Shown one piece after another: positions 8,292-17,089 of a DNA stretch of 64,000 nt. Origin of the DNA: CAVUMR01 sp963742715 (lineage in GTDB: Bacteria; Actinomycetota; Actinomycetes; Mycobacteriales; Micromonosporaceae). A program made the translations under genes and the position numbers. Where the stretch lies: contig CAVUMR010000002.1 of the NCBI GenBank assembly GCA_963742715.1, positions 496,001-560,000 on the forward strand, written 5' to 3'. The number at the start of each line of letters is the position of its first letter. Position 1 is the stretch's first letter. The notes beneath the pieces were generated by a model that was not told the DNA's origin, made no database searches, and saw only the letters and a program-made list of their open reading frames with translations.

Positions 8292-9518
8292 TCAGAACAC
8301 CTCGATGGACGACGGCGCGCGGTACCAGCCGAACGCGGTACTGGCCGGCGCGAGCGTGCCCGGCCGCAGCTCGGTGACCCGACCGGCACCCGCCAGCGCG
8401 GTGAGCGTGGTGCCGCCGAGGTACACCGCGCCCAGCTCGGTGATACCGAGCTCCAGGTCCGGCTCGTCGTCGGTCGGTACGCACGTCGCGTCGGTGCTGT
8501 TCCCGGTCAACCGCCAGCGGCCGGTGTTCTCCGGTACCAGCTCGTCGGTGACCGCGAGTACGACGTCGACCGGAGCGGCGTACCGGCGGGCGGCCAGCGC
8601 GGCCGGCACGTCCACCACCCGTACCCACAGCGACTCTGACGTCTGGGTGGTGAGCCGCCGCGGCTCGTTGACCAGGTGCGGCAGCGGGTCGTCCGCGGCG
8701 GCGAAGCCGAAGGTCAGCCGCCGGGTCAGGTCCACGTTCAGCAGGAACCGCCAGAGCGCGGCATGCGCGGCCGGGTTGGTGGCCTGGACTTCCTTGACCC
8801 GCACCTCGCCGTTGGGGCCGCTCTCGTCCCAGTCCGGCTTCATCCGCCACAGCGCGTACCCGTCGACGCCGTCCGGCCCCTCGTGCAGCAGTGCCCGCAG
8901 CGGCGAGGCGCCGTCCCGGTCGTGTTCCGGGTCTTCCAGCCGCTGCTCCCACCACGCGCCCGGCCGGCCGGACAGACCCGGGCGGGACGCTCGCACCGTC
9001 TCGTACACGGCAGCCAGGTCCTCGCGGACCTCGGCCGGTTTGCCCGAGCGGAGCCGGCCCTTGCCGGGGTCGGCGGCGACCTGCAACTCACGGGTGCGGG
9101 CGGTGAAGCCGAACCGCTGGACGGCGAGCCCGTAGCCGTACCGGCCGTAGAGCGTGCCCTCGCTGGCCCACAGCGCGGCGACCGGTTCCCGGCCGGCGGA
9201 CCGGATGTCCTCGAGTTGCCGCCGCATCATCCGGCGGAGCAGGCCGCGCCGGCGGTACGTCGGCTCGACCGACACCAGCGTCACGTGCGCGACCGGCAGT
9301 ACCGCGCCGGGCACGGTCAACTCCCGGGTGTAGATGCCCGCGGTCGCGACAATCCGGTCCTGGTCGAAGACCGCGAGCGTGCGCTCCGGTTCGAGGATCC
9401 GGCGTTCGCTGTCGATCGCTTCCTGCCGCGGCGGGTCGCCGAACGCCTCCAGCAACGCGTGCAGGTAGGCCTCGACCTCGTCCTCACGTACCGGCCGCAT
9501 GCTCAGCTCATCGTCCAC
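8292..9518 (-). CDS. Eis-like GNAT N-acetyltransferase
   Basis: A 408-residue protein of the Eis (enhanced intracellular survival) family: two GNAT domains followed by an SCP2-like domain. Seen: VSVEPTYRRRGLLRRMMRRQL as the acetyl-CoA loop (about residues 87-107), LYGRYGYG corresponding to the Eis segment with the general-acid Tyr, and a C-terminal Phe (IEVF at the very end). In Eis the C-terminal carboxylate is catalytic, so the exact end matters and is preserved. Eis enzymes acetylate amines, including aminoglycosides; the substrate here is unknown. GTG 9518 is used; an in-frame ATG lies at 9500. Confidence 0.88.
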   Translation of the reverse strand: MDDELSMRPVREDEVEAYLHALLEAFGDPPRQEAIDSERRILEPERTLAVFDQDRIVATAGIYTRELTVPGAVLPVAHVTLVSVEPTYRRRGLLRRMMRRQLEDIRSAGREPVAALWASEGTLYGRYGYGLAVQRFGFTARTRELQVAADPGKGRLRSGKPAEVREDLAAVYETVRASRPGLSGRPGAWWEQRLEDPEHDRDGASPLRALLHEGPDGVDGYALWRMKPDWDESGPNGEVRVKEVQATNPAAHAALWRFLLNVDLTRRLTFGFAAADDPLPHLVNEPRRLTTQTSESLWVRVVDVPAALAARRYAAPVDVVLAVTDELVPENTGRWRLTGNSTDATCVPTDDEPDLELGITELGAVYLGGTTLTALAGAGRVTELRPGTLAPASTAFGWYRAPSSIEVF

Positions 9519-9611
9519 CCGGCCTGTCTATCCGACCGGAGGTCCGGTGGCGACCGGATTAGCCCCCGGCGACCTCGGTACCCTCGGAAGGGACAGACGG
9601 GGAGGGGGGCG

Positions 9612-11453
9612 ATGGTCGACGCCGAGGCGTTGCTGGACCTCGTCTGCGGACCGCCCAGCCCGCTGCCCGAGACGCACCAGCGCTACCGGCTTGTCGGACA
9701 TCTCGGCTCCGGCGGTCAGGCCGAGGTGTACCGCGCGGTGCGGCTGTGCGCGGGGGTCAGTTCGGCGCCGGTGACCGTGAAGGTGTTCCGGCCCGGCAAC
9801 GACCGGCCCGAGGTGGACCAGCTCCGCTCCTGGGACAAGGGCGACGCGGTGCTGATGGACCTCAACAGCCGGGGGGTACCAGGCATCTGCCGCCGGTCGG
9901 ACGGGTTCTACGGTCCGCTGCCGCACGCGCCCGGCGCCCCGGCCCCCGACACTCAGGTGCCGTACCAGGTGCTCGACTACCTGCACGGGGTGAACCTCCG
10001 GGACTACGTGCATAGCGGGGTACACACCGGCGTGGCCCCGGGGCATCCCCGGCTGGACGCGGCCGCGGCTCTGGACGCGCTCGCCCGTACTCTCGTCGCC
10101 CTGCACGAGCCGCCCGAGCCGGGCGCCTCCCCGGCCCTGCACATGGACATCAAGCCGTCGAACGTGATGGTGCTGCCGTCCGGCGAGATCCGGCTGATCG
10201 ACTTCACCGGCGCCCGGTACCACCGGCGCGACCACATCACCTCGGTCGCGTACACCCGGGAAGCCGGGGGACCGGAGGCGTTCTCCGGGCAGGTGGACGC
10301 CGCGTACGACGTACACGGGTTCGGCGCGGTCGCGTACTACCTGGTCACCGGGGCTTTTCCGCGTACCGACTCGCCGGACCCGCCGGCCGGCAACCGCGGT
10401 GCGGGCAATGCTGGCGCGGCCAGCGGCGGCGCACCCGGGGCGGCCGGGGTCGCGCCGCCCTGGGCGGTACTGCGCCGGCACCCGCTGCTCGAGTCGAAGC
10501 AGGCGCTGCGCGAACACCTGCTCGCCCCACTGGCCGACCGGCCGGGCGACCGTCCGCGCTCGGCCGAACTGGTGGCCTGGAGTGCGCAGCTCGTCGAGTT
10601 GGCGGCCGGTGCCGGTGGCCCGGATACCGGCGTGCACTGGGGGGAGTCGCGGCGCACGGTACGGGCGGTGGGACGGGCCGGCGTGCCGGCCCGGCCGGTC
10701 GGGGGGCCGGACACCAACGCCTGGCAGCGGATGGAGCGGCTGGAGCAGGAGCTGGTCGAGCTGCGCGGTGCGGTACAGCGGGTCGGTACCGCCGGCAACG
10801 GCCACGGTGCCCCCGCCGCCTCGCCCGGCCCGGCCGCCTCGCCCGCTTCGCCCGGCCCGGTCGGCTCGCCCGAGCGGACCAAGGTGGCCGCCGGCGGGGT
10901 CGATCAGGACACGGCCAGGTTCGGCGAGCTGGCGGCCGGAGCGGGTGCGGCCGCGGGAGGTGGCGGCTCTACCCGGCTGGCGGCCGGCGATGGGCAGTGG
11001 CCGTCGCCCGGGGCCCGCGGGTCGGCACAGGTACCCAGACCGGTGTGGGTACCCGATGCCAGCATCGCGCCACCGATGCGGCACGCGCCGGAGGTACCGA
11101 TGCCGCCGGGTGGTCGTTCGGCGGTCTGGCGGCGCGGGTTGGAGCTGTCGGTGGCGGCGGCCCTGTTCGCCTTTGTCGGCTGGGGCATCTGGGCACTCGC
11201 GAACCTCCGTACCTCGACGATCCAGCTCGGGCTGATCTTCATGGTGGTACTGGCGGTCGCGGTCGGGCTGTTCGTGCTGTGCCGACTGGTCGGTCGCCTG
11301 GTGGTGACCGGGGTCTTCGGACGGCCCCGGCGCACCGCGCGGTACTCCCACGCGATCGTCGCGTTGTTCCTGATCTCGGCCGGGGTCGGCTTCATCCGGG
11401 AGACGCCCTGGGTGGCGCAGACGATCGACTGGGTACAGCGCTTCTTCGGCTGA
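9612..11453 (+). CDS. Ser/Thr protein kinase with C-terminal membrane segments
   Basis: A 613-residue Hanks-type kinase. The Gly-rich loop GHLGSGGQAEVY (29-40), ATP-binding Lys57 in VTVKVF, catalytic loop HMDIKPSN with Asp179, and metal-binding DFTGA with Asp197 are visible. DFG is thus DFT and HRD is HMD, but all catalytic residues remain. The kinase domain ends near residue 320. A coiled-coil-like stretch (WQRMERLEQELVELRGAV) and a Pro/Ala/Gly-rich linker follow, then three hydrophobic helices (about 510-535, 540-565 and 580-600). ATG 9612 has GGAGGGGGG just upstream; the frame is open further upstream but only as antisense of the acetyltransferase gene. Confidence 0.85.
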   Translation: MVDAEALLDLVCGPPSPLPETHQRYRLVGHLGSGGQAEVYRAVRLCAGVSSAPVTVKVFRPGNDRPEVDQLRSWDKGDAVLMDLNSRGVPGICRRSDGFYGPLPHAPGAPAPDTQVPYQVLDYLHGVNLRDYVHSGVHTGVAPGHPRLDAAAALDALARTLVALHEPPEPGASPALHMDIKPSNVMVLPSGEIRLIDFTGARYHRRDHITSVAYTREAGGPEAFSGQVDAAYDVHGFGAVAYYLVTGAFPRTDSPDPPAGNRGAGNAGAASGGAPGAAGVAPPWAVLRRHPLLESKQALREHLLAPLADRPGDRPRSAELVAWSAQLVELAAGAGGPDTGVHWGESRRTVRAVGRAGVPARPVGGPDTNAWQRMERLEQELVELRGAVQRVGTAGNGHGAPAASPGPAASPASPGPVGSPERTKVAAGGVDQDTARFGELAAGAGAAAGGGGSTRLAAGDGQWPSPGARGSAQVPRPVWVPDASIAPPMRHAPEVPMPPGGRSAVWRRGLELSVAAALFAFVGWGIWALANLRTSTIQLGLIFMVVLAVAVGLFVLCRLVGRLVVTGVFGRPRRTARYSHAIVALFLISAGVGFIRETPWVAQTIDWVQRFFG

Positions 11454-11471
11454 CGCGCCGGTTTCGTCGCC

Positions 11472-12221
11472 TCAGTCGGCGTCGGGGGCCGCGGCCAGCA
11501 CGGTGAGTCGTTGCCGTACCGGGTAGGGCCGCGACCTGTGCTGGTCCGGCAGTTGTCGCAGGGCCGCGATCACCGGCTGCACGGTGCCGGCCCAGGTGGC
11601 GTCGTCCAGATCCCACAGGTACGCCCAGGCCCGTTCTTCGAGTTGGCGGGCGGCCTGTTCCGGGGTGCCCTGGTCCAGTCGTTCGAAGGTGGACCGGTGT
11701 CGCACGGTGAGTCCGGCGGCGGTGGCGGCCGCGCTGACCTCGTCGTCGCCGTCGGCCCGCCGGTTGCGCAGCCGCGCCAGTGGTGCGAGCACCGCCGCGA
11801 CCTCGTTCGACCCGATCTCCGGGGCACCGTGCACCACGACGATCCGGCCGCCGGGCGCGAGTATCCGGGCCGCCTCCCGGACCGCGATCGTCAGGTCCGC
11901 GACCAGATGCAGGACAAGGGGCATGACCACGGATCCGACCGATCCGGACCGGACCGGCAGGGTGAGCGCGTCCCCGCCGGCGACCGCCGGGCCGAGCCGG
12001 TCGAGCGCGCGACGCAGCATCGGCACGGACAGGTCGACCCCGACCGTGGGATGCCCGAGCCGGCGCAGCGCGGCGGACACCACGCCGGTCCCGACGCCGA
12101 TTTCGAGCACCGGGCCGGGCCGCAGCCACGGCGCGATCGCCGCCGCGATCACGTCACCGCGCTCGGTGCCGCGGCTCTCGTCATAGCGCTCGGCAACCCG
12201 GTCGAATCCAAGTGACGTCAT
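11472..12221 (-). CDS. Class I SAM-dependent methyltransferase
   Basis: A 249-residue methyltransferase of the Methyltransf_11 type. Motif I is VLEIGVGTGVVSAALRRLG (about residues 38-56), followed by the acidic VGVDLS that binds the SAM ribose. LTLPVRSGSVGSVVMPLVLHLV is the post-motif region and ARILAPGGRIVVVHG is motif III. The substrate cannot be inferred. ATG 12221 begins MTSLGFDRVAERYDESRG, a typical start for this family; the longer open frame upstream is not convincing. It is convergent with the kinase gene (18 bp apart) and divergent from the ribbon-helix-helix-like gene. Confidence 0.85.
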   Translation of the reverse strand: MTSLGFDRVAERYDESRGTERGDVIAAAIAPWLRPGPVLEIGVGTGVVSAALRRLGHPTVGVDLSVPMLRRALDRLGPAVAGGDALTLPVRSGSVGSVVMPLVLHLVADLTIAVREAARILAPGGRIVVVHGAPEIGSNEVAAVLAPLARLRNRRADGDDEVSAAATAAGLTVRHRSTFERLDQGTPEQAARQLEERAWAYLWDLDDATWAGTVQPVIAALRQLPDQHRSRPYPVRQRLTVLAAAPDAD

Positions 12222-12356
12222 GACACCCGACGCTAGCGGTCGCCGGTGACGCTTCCGAGCGCCGCCTGCGCGGTTCGCGCCGCCAATTATTGCCGGCGGC
12301 GCGGCTTTTCCGCGGCGCGAATTCCGCCGCCGTCCGGAGCCCGGCAGGTATCGTGA

Positions 12357-12377
12357 CCGATATCGCTGCGATATCGG
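12357..12377 (+). promoter_or_regulatory. Palindromic operator candidate
   Basis: Perfect 9-bp inverted repeat CCGATATCG-CTG-CGATATCGG. It overlaps the first bases of the Shine-Dalgarno GGGAGG of the next gene, whose ATG is at 12388. The position suggests autorepression by the ribbon-helix-helix-like product; this is inference. Confidence 0.5.
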
Positions 12378-12387
12378 GAGGTTTCCC

Positions 12388-12780
12388 ATGCCCGAGGCTC
12401 CGGAAAGCCCCGCTGAGCTGCTGGTTCGTGCGGTCAACGGCCTCCCCGACGCCGACCGGGACCGGGTGCTCGCCTGGCTGCTCGGACGGATACCGATGGC
12501 CGCGCCGAGTCCCGGCAGCGGCTGGCCGCAGCTCATGGCACCGCCTGCGCTGCCCGAGCTGTCGCGGATCGAGTCGCTGATCGCCCGGTTCGGCCCGTTG
12601 CGCGGCGAGCACCAGGCGGTTCCGGTCCGGCTGCCGGCCCGGCAGCACGCGCTGCTGCGCGAGTGGTGCGCCGAGCACAGCTTCACGATGGCGACGGTCA
12701 TCCGCGGGCTGGTGGACCGGTTCCTGGAGGACCGCGGCCTGCTGCCGCCGCCCGGCGCGGCGGACGAGCCCGCCGGCTGA
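12388..12780 (+). CDS. Small ribbon-helix-helix-like protein
   Basis: A 130-residue protein of unknown function. The N-terminal half is helical and acidic (ESPAELLVRAVNGLPDADRD), the middle is Pro-rich. The C-terminal part (about 77-118) reads like a strand-helix-helix DNA-binding unit: QAVPVRLPARQHALLREWC, then SFTMATVIRGLVDRFLEDRG. ATG 12388 has GGGAGG six bases upstream. The palindrome over that site supports a DNA-binding autoregulator, but no homologue of known function is recognised. Confidence 0.65.
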   Translation: MPEAPESPAELLVRAVNGLPDADRDRVLAWLLGRIPMAAPSPGSGWPQLMAPPALPELSRIESLIARFGPLRGEHQAVPVRLPARQHALLREWCAEHSFTMATVIRGLVDRFLEDRGLLPPPGAADEPAG

Positions 12781-12821
12781 GCCGGATTGTCGGGGGCGCC
12801 CGATAGCGTCGCGTCACATCC

Positions 12822-12903
12822 GTGCGACGGGAGGCGGGAGCGGCTCCGTGGTGCGACGGGAGACGGGAGCGGCTCCGTGGTGCGACGGGAGGCGGGAGCG
12901 GCG
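12822..12903 (+). repeat. 29-bp tandem repeat that triplicates a Shine-Dalgarno region
   Basis: Copies begin at 12822, 12851 and 12880 (the last truncated by the ATG at 12904); copy 2 has one change. Each contains GTGCGACGGGAGGCGGGAG-type purine-rich sequence, so the ribosome binding region of the next gene is present three times. The period is not a multiple of three, so it does not encode a repeat peptide. Confidence 0.85.
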
Positions 12904-14076
12904 ATGAGAACGATCGAGGTCGCCGAGCGGCGGGCCCGACTGTCCCGGCGACATCACCTGGCCGCGGACACCCGGGCCGGCGGGCCGGTCGAGGCGGCCC
13001 GCGGCGTGGTCGCCCTGCACGGCACCGATCCGGCCTCGGTGTATCTGGCCATCTGGGGCCGGTGCCCGCAGGTGGAGCCGAAGACCATCGAGCAGGCGCT
13101 CTACGACGACCGGACGCTGGTCCGGATGCTCGGCATGCGGCGCACCGTGTTCGTGGTACCGACCGAGTTGGCGCCGGTGGTCGAGGAGTCCAGCACCCGC
13201 GCGATCGCGGTCACCGAGCGGCGCAAGCTGCTGCGGCTGCTGGACGAGGCCGGCTACGCCGACCCGGCCGGCTGGCTCGCCGCGGTCGAAGCGGAGACCC
13301 TGGCGGCACTTGCCGTGCGCGGCGAGGCGGCCGGCGCGGAACTGTCCAAGGACGTACCGGGCCTGCGCGAACAGGTCACGATGGCCCGCGGCAAGAAGTA
13401 CGAGGCGACCGTCAACCTGACCAGCCGGGTGCTGTTCGTGCTCGCCGCCGAGGGGCGCATCGTGCGCGGACGCCCGCGCGGTTCCTGGATCTCCAACCAG
13501 TTCCGCTGGTCGCATCCGGAGGTGTGGCTGCGCGACCCGCCCGCCGCGTGGTCCGTCGACGCCGCCCGGGTGGAGCTGGTCAGGCGCTGGCTCGCCGCGT
13601 TCGGGCCGGGCACCGCGGCAGACCTGCGCTGGTGGACCGGTTGGACCATGGCGGAGGTACGCCGTGCGCTGAGTCAACTGGACGTGGTCGAGGTCGACCT
13701 GGCTGGCGTGACCGGGCTGGTACTGGCGTCCGATGTGGAGCCGGTGCCGGCCGCTGAACCGGCGGTCACGTTGCTGCCCGCGCTCGATCCGACCCCGATG
13801 GGCTGGCAGGGCCGGGGCTGGTTCCTCGGCGAGTACGGACCGGCACTGTTCGACCGGTCGGGAAACATCGGACCCACGATCTGGTACGACGGGAGAATCG
13901 TCGGTGGCTGGGCCCAGCGCCCGGACGGCACCGTCGTACATCGACTGCTCGAGGACCTCGGCACGGGTCCCGCGGCCGACGCGCAGGATGCGTGTGACCG
14001 GTTGACCGACTGGCTCGGTGCGATCCGGGTGACCCCACGATTCCGTACCCCGCTGGAGCGCGAACTGGTCAGCTGA
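12904..14076 (+). CDS. Winged-helix DNA-binding domain protein (HTH_42 / DUF1006 type)
   Basis: A 390-residue protein of the family annotated as winged helix DNA-binding domain-containing (HTH_42, related to YcaQ-type proteins implicated in DNA crosslink repair). Typical features: ARGVVALHGTDPASVYLAIW near residues 30-50, RMLGMRRTVFVVP near 78-90, and FGPGTAADLRWWTGW in the second half. No catalytic motif is recognised. ATG 12904 follows the third copy of the purine-rich 29-bp repeat and matches the family N-terminus (IEVAERRARLSRRH). It is probably cytoplasmic; its role in this organism is unknown. Confidence 0.78.
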   Translation: MRTIEVAERRARLSRRHHLAADTRAGGPVEAARGVVALHGTDPASVYLAIWGRCPQVEPKTIEQALYDDRTLVRMLGMRRTVFVVPTELAPVVEESSTRAIAVTERRKLLRLLDEAGYADPAGWLAAVEAETLAALAVRGEAAGAELSKDVPGLREQVTMARGKKYEATVNLTSRVLFVLAAEGRIVRGRPRGSWISNQFRWSHPEVWLRDPPAAWSVDAARVELVRRWLAAFGPGTAADLRWWTGWTMAEVRRALSQLDVVEVDLAGVTGLVLASDVEPVPAAEPAVTLLPALDPTPMGWQGRGWFLGEYGPALFDRSGNIGPTIWYDGRIVGGWAQRPDGTVVHRLLEDLGTGPAADAQDACDRLTDWLGAIRVTPRFRTPLERELVS

Positions 14077-14094
14077 CCTCGACCCGATCCTGCC

Positions 14095-14517
14095 TCAGGC
14101 CGGCACAGTGGCCGTCGCGCTGTCGACCGCGCGGCGGGCAGCGCCCACAATCGCGCTGGCCAGGGGGAGTACGAGCAGGATCGCGCCCGGCACCATCGCG
14201 TAGCCGTCCGGGTGGTAGCCGGCCGCGTGCGCGAACGGCTGGCTGACGAGGTACCCGAGAAGGAAGACCGCCGCGCCGACCGGTACGGCGAGCACCAGTG
14301 CGCCGACGAGGATCGCCAGCCGGGCCATGAGGGTGCGGTGTCCTACGACCAGGACGGCCACCACGGCGGCGGCCGGGAGCGACAGCGAGGCGGCGATGCC
14401 CGAGACCGGCGGCTGGGAGCCGATCAGCGCGACCATCGGTGCCGCCGCGATGGCCGGCACCAGCGCCGCCAGTACGAGGTGCCAGGTGCGGGCCTCCTCG
14501 GTTCGCGCCCCAAGCAC
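14095..14517 (-). CDS. Small four-helix membrane protein
   Basis: A 140-residue hydrophobic protein with about four membrane segments (residues 12-33, 45-60, 66-90 and 110-128). No family is recognised. The GTG start at 14517 has GGAG about nine bases upstream on its strand. It is convergent with the winged-helix gene and divergent from the histidine kinase gene. The long hydrophobic segments with normal GC-rich codon use support it being real. Confidence 0.5.
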   Translation of the reverse strand: MLGARTEEARTWHLVLAALVPAIAAAPMVALIGSQPPVSGIAASLSLPAAAVVAVLVVGHRTLMARLAILVGALVLAVPVGAAVFLLGYLVSQPFAHAAGYHPDGYAMVPGAILLVLPLASAIVGAARRAVDSATATVPA

Positions 14518-14648
14518 GCAGACTCCGGCGAGCCCTCGCGGACGCTGGCCCTCGCCGGGCCGCGTCGATCGCGCGGGCCAGAGTGCGGCGTTTTGTGTAG
14601 TTAGCCCGAGTAGCCAGATTGCGGACTACCGTGAATCCCGGGGGCATC

Positions 14649-16787
14649 ATGGCGTCGAGCAGCGAAAACAAGCGTCCGTCCGTCGCGACGTTGGTATCGG
14701 CGCGGCGGATCGCCGCGGTACGACACGCCCGCGAGGATCTGGCCGGATGCGGGACGGCGGTGGAGCGGCTGGTGCGGCTGCTGGCCGAGACGGTGCAGGC
14801 GCCGATCGTGGTGGCGTCGCTGATGACCGCTGACCATCAGGTGCTGGTCGGCGCGCACGGGCTGCCCGGATCGGTGAGCCTCGGTTCCGACCTGCCGTTC
14901 GCGCAGGCGCTGTGTGACGAGGTGGTGATCAGCGGTCTTCCGGTGATCATCGGCGACGTCGCCAACGACCCGCGCCTGGCCGCCGGCGAGCCGGACGGGG
15001 AGTCGATCGGCGCGTACGCCGGGTTCCCGGTACGGGGTGACGACGGCGAGGTGATCGGGGTCCTGGACATCGCGGACCACGAACCGCGCGAGTGGTCGTC
15101 CCGCGACCTGGCCAGCGCGGATGGTGCCGCGCAACTGTTCGGCGAACTGCTCAGGATCTCCAACGCGATCAATGTGCGGGGCAACGCCGAGGTCGACCGT
15201 CAACGCGTGTTCTCCGACGCCCTGTTGAGCAGCCTGGACGCGGGCATTGCCGCCTGTGACGTGGAGGGCGGCCTGGTGATGTTCAACCAGGTCATGCGCG
15301 GCATCGTCGGTGACACGGGCATCAACGGTGGCCGGATCGAACACTGGGCGGCCAGCGGGCGGATCACCAGTCAGGACGGCCGGCCGCTGTCCGCCAAGGA
15401 CATGCCGCTGGCGCGCGCGATCGCCGGGGAAACCATCCGCCAGCTCGACCTGAACGTCACCGATGACAATGGCCATCGCCGCGTCTACCAGGTGAAAGCC
15501 ATGCCGATCAACGGTCCGGCGGGTCGACGGCTAGGCGCCGTCACCGCCTTCCACGACGTGACCGACGAACGCCGCGCCGACCGGTTCCGCCGGTGCGAGG
15601 TCGCCGTCGCGCAGGCGGTGATCCGCGCGACGGACATCCCCGAGGTCGGGAACGCGACGCTGGTCGCGTTGACCGAGACGCTCGACTGGCCGTACGCCGA
15701 GTTGTGGCTCTACGACCACGCAGCCGACCTGATGCGCCCCGCCGGTCAGTGGTACCGGGCCGGGTTCGACGCGGTCCGGCAGGTACCCAAGGCGCTCAAG
15801 GCCGGCGCCGGCCTGCCCGGGCTGGCGTGGTCGCACCACGAGCCGGTCTGGATCGAGAACGTCAACACGAGTCGGCTCGCGTCGGTTGCCGTGCGGCCCC
15901 GGTCGCCGTTGACCGCCGCCGCGGTGGTCGTGCCGGTGCGCATCGGCGACGACGTCTACGGGGCGTTGACCCTGTTCACGGCCGCCACCGAACGACCCAG
16001 CGCCGCTCTCAACGCGATGCTCACCGGCGTCGCCGGCCGATTCGCGCAGTACGTGCAGCACTCCCTGGCCGCCGCACTGGTCCAGCAGTTGCTCGCGGCC
16101 GAGGAGAGCTACCGCGAGTTGATCAGCCACGAGATGCGCACCCCGCTGACCTCGATCTGTTCCTACGCCGGACTGCTGGCCGAACACGCGGACCTACTGC
16201 CGAACGAGGCCCGCGAGCTGATCACCGCGGTCACCCGGAACAGCCAGCGCATGCGTTACATCGTCGATCGCCTGCTGGAGCTGGCCGCCCTCGACAGCGA
16301 CGACGTCGGTCTGGCGGTCGGCCGGTTCGATCTCGCCTGGTTGGTCCGCGACGCCATCGCGGCCGCGAGCGAAGCAGCGCGGGATCTGCGGGTACATCCC
16401 ATCGCGGACGTACCGGCCGGCCTGATGATCGACGGCGACGCCGAGAGCCTGCGACGGGTCGTGGACGAACTGTTGGACAACGCGATCAGCTACAGCCATC
16501 CCGGCGCGGATGTCGCCATCACGCTGGTCCAGGACCCTGACGACCACGCCGTACTCACCATCGCGGACACCGGCATCGGCATCCCCACCGATGAGCTCGA
16601 GCCCGTCTTCGAGCGTTTCCACCGGAGCTCACGGGTACGCGAACTCGGTATTCCCGGCGTCGGTCTCGGGCTCCCGCTCAGCCGGGTCGTGGTCGACCGG
16701 CACCACGGCAGCCTCGCCCTGAAGCCGACCGTTCCGGGCGGAATCACCGTCACCGTGCGGCTGCCCGTACGGCAGTTCACCCGGTAA
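14649..16787 (+). CDS. Soluble GAF-PAS-GAF sensor histidine kinase
   Basis: A 712-residue cytoplasmic sensor kinase without membrane segments. Order: GAF (about 30-170), PAS (about 185-300), second GAF (about 320-460), HisKA with ISHEMRTPLTS and phospho-acceptor His494, then an ATPase domain with N box DELLDNAISYSHP, G1 DTGIGIP, F box FERFHR and G2 GVGLGLPLS. All kinase motifs are intact. No response regulator gene lies beside it, so it is an orphan here. ATG 14649 follows CCCGGGGGC; the frame is open slightly upstream. The signal is unknown; GAF domains often bind small ligands or haem. Confidence 0.9.
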   Translation: MASSSENKRPSVATLVSARRIAAVRHAREDLAGCGTAVERLVRLLAETVQAPIVVASLMTADHQVLVGAHGLPGSVSLGSDLPFAQALCDEVVISGLPVIIGDVANDPRLAAGEPDGESIGAYAGFPVRGDDGEVIGVLDIADHEPREWSSRDLASADGAAQLFGELLRISNAINVRGNAEVDRQRVFSDALLSSLDAGIAACDVEGGLVMFNQVMRGIVGDTGINGGRIEHWAASGRITSQDGRPLSAKDMPLARAIAGETIRQLDLNVTDDNGHRRVYQVKAMPINGPAGRRLGAVTAFHDVTDERRADRFRRCEVAVAQAVIRATDIPEVGNATLVALTETLDWPYAELWLYDHAADLMRPAGQWYRAGFDAVRQVPKALKAGAGLPGLAWSHHEPVWIENVNTSRLASVAVRPRSPLTAAAVVVPVRIGDDVYGALTLFTAATERPSAALNAMLTGVAGRFAQYVQHSLAAALVQQLLAAEESYRELISHEMRTPLTSICSYAGLLAEHADLLPNEARELITAVTRNSQRMRYIVDRLLELAALDSDDVGLAVGRFDLAWLVRDAIAAASEAARDLRVHPIADVPAGLMIDGDAESLRRVVDELLDNAISYSHPGADVAITLVQDPDDHAVLTIADTGIGIPTDELEPVFERFHRSSRVRELGIPGVGLGLPLSRVVVDRHHGSLALKPTVPGGITVTVRLPVRQFTR

Positions 16788-16969
16788 GGCCCCGTCCAGG
16801 GCCGGGTGTACCTGCGTCAGCTGAGTGCCAGTTCGCGCTCCCGGCCGGTACGGATGGGAGCGGCATCGGATACCCGACTGACAGCCGGCGGGATTGGTGA
16901 CACGCTCTGCTTGACCTGTCACAGGAAAGCTGTCGCAGGAACGCTGTTGACCTGAAGCGAGGTGACGCC

Positions 16970-17014
16970 ATGGACGCCGCGATCCGTTGTCCGGGCGTCG
17001 CCTGTTGTCGCTGA
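16970..17014 (+). CDS. Candidate 14-residue Cys-containing leader peptide
   Basis: ATG 16970 with GAGGTGA four bases upstream opens MDAAIRCPGVACCR and stops at TGA 17012. The peptide has three Cys near its end and finishes CCR. Short actinobacterial leader peptides ending in CR are known upstream of sulfur and cysteine-related genes. It ends 75 bp before the acetyltransferase start. The 302-bp gap 16788-17089 holds nothing else I can identify. This is a speculative cis-regulatory uORF. Confidence 0.35.
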   Translation: MDAAIRCPGVACCR

Positions 17015-17089
17015 CCGTCGCATTTCGCGGCGAAGCCACTCGCGCCCCCGGGTTGTCGAAACCCACCACTTGTGCGAGAGGGAATCGTT

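Noticed and set aside
8676..9611. Upstream extension of the Ser/Thr kinase frame
   Set aside because: It is antisense to the Eis-like gene, and ATG 9612 has a strong ribosome binding site directly before the kinase domain.
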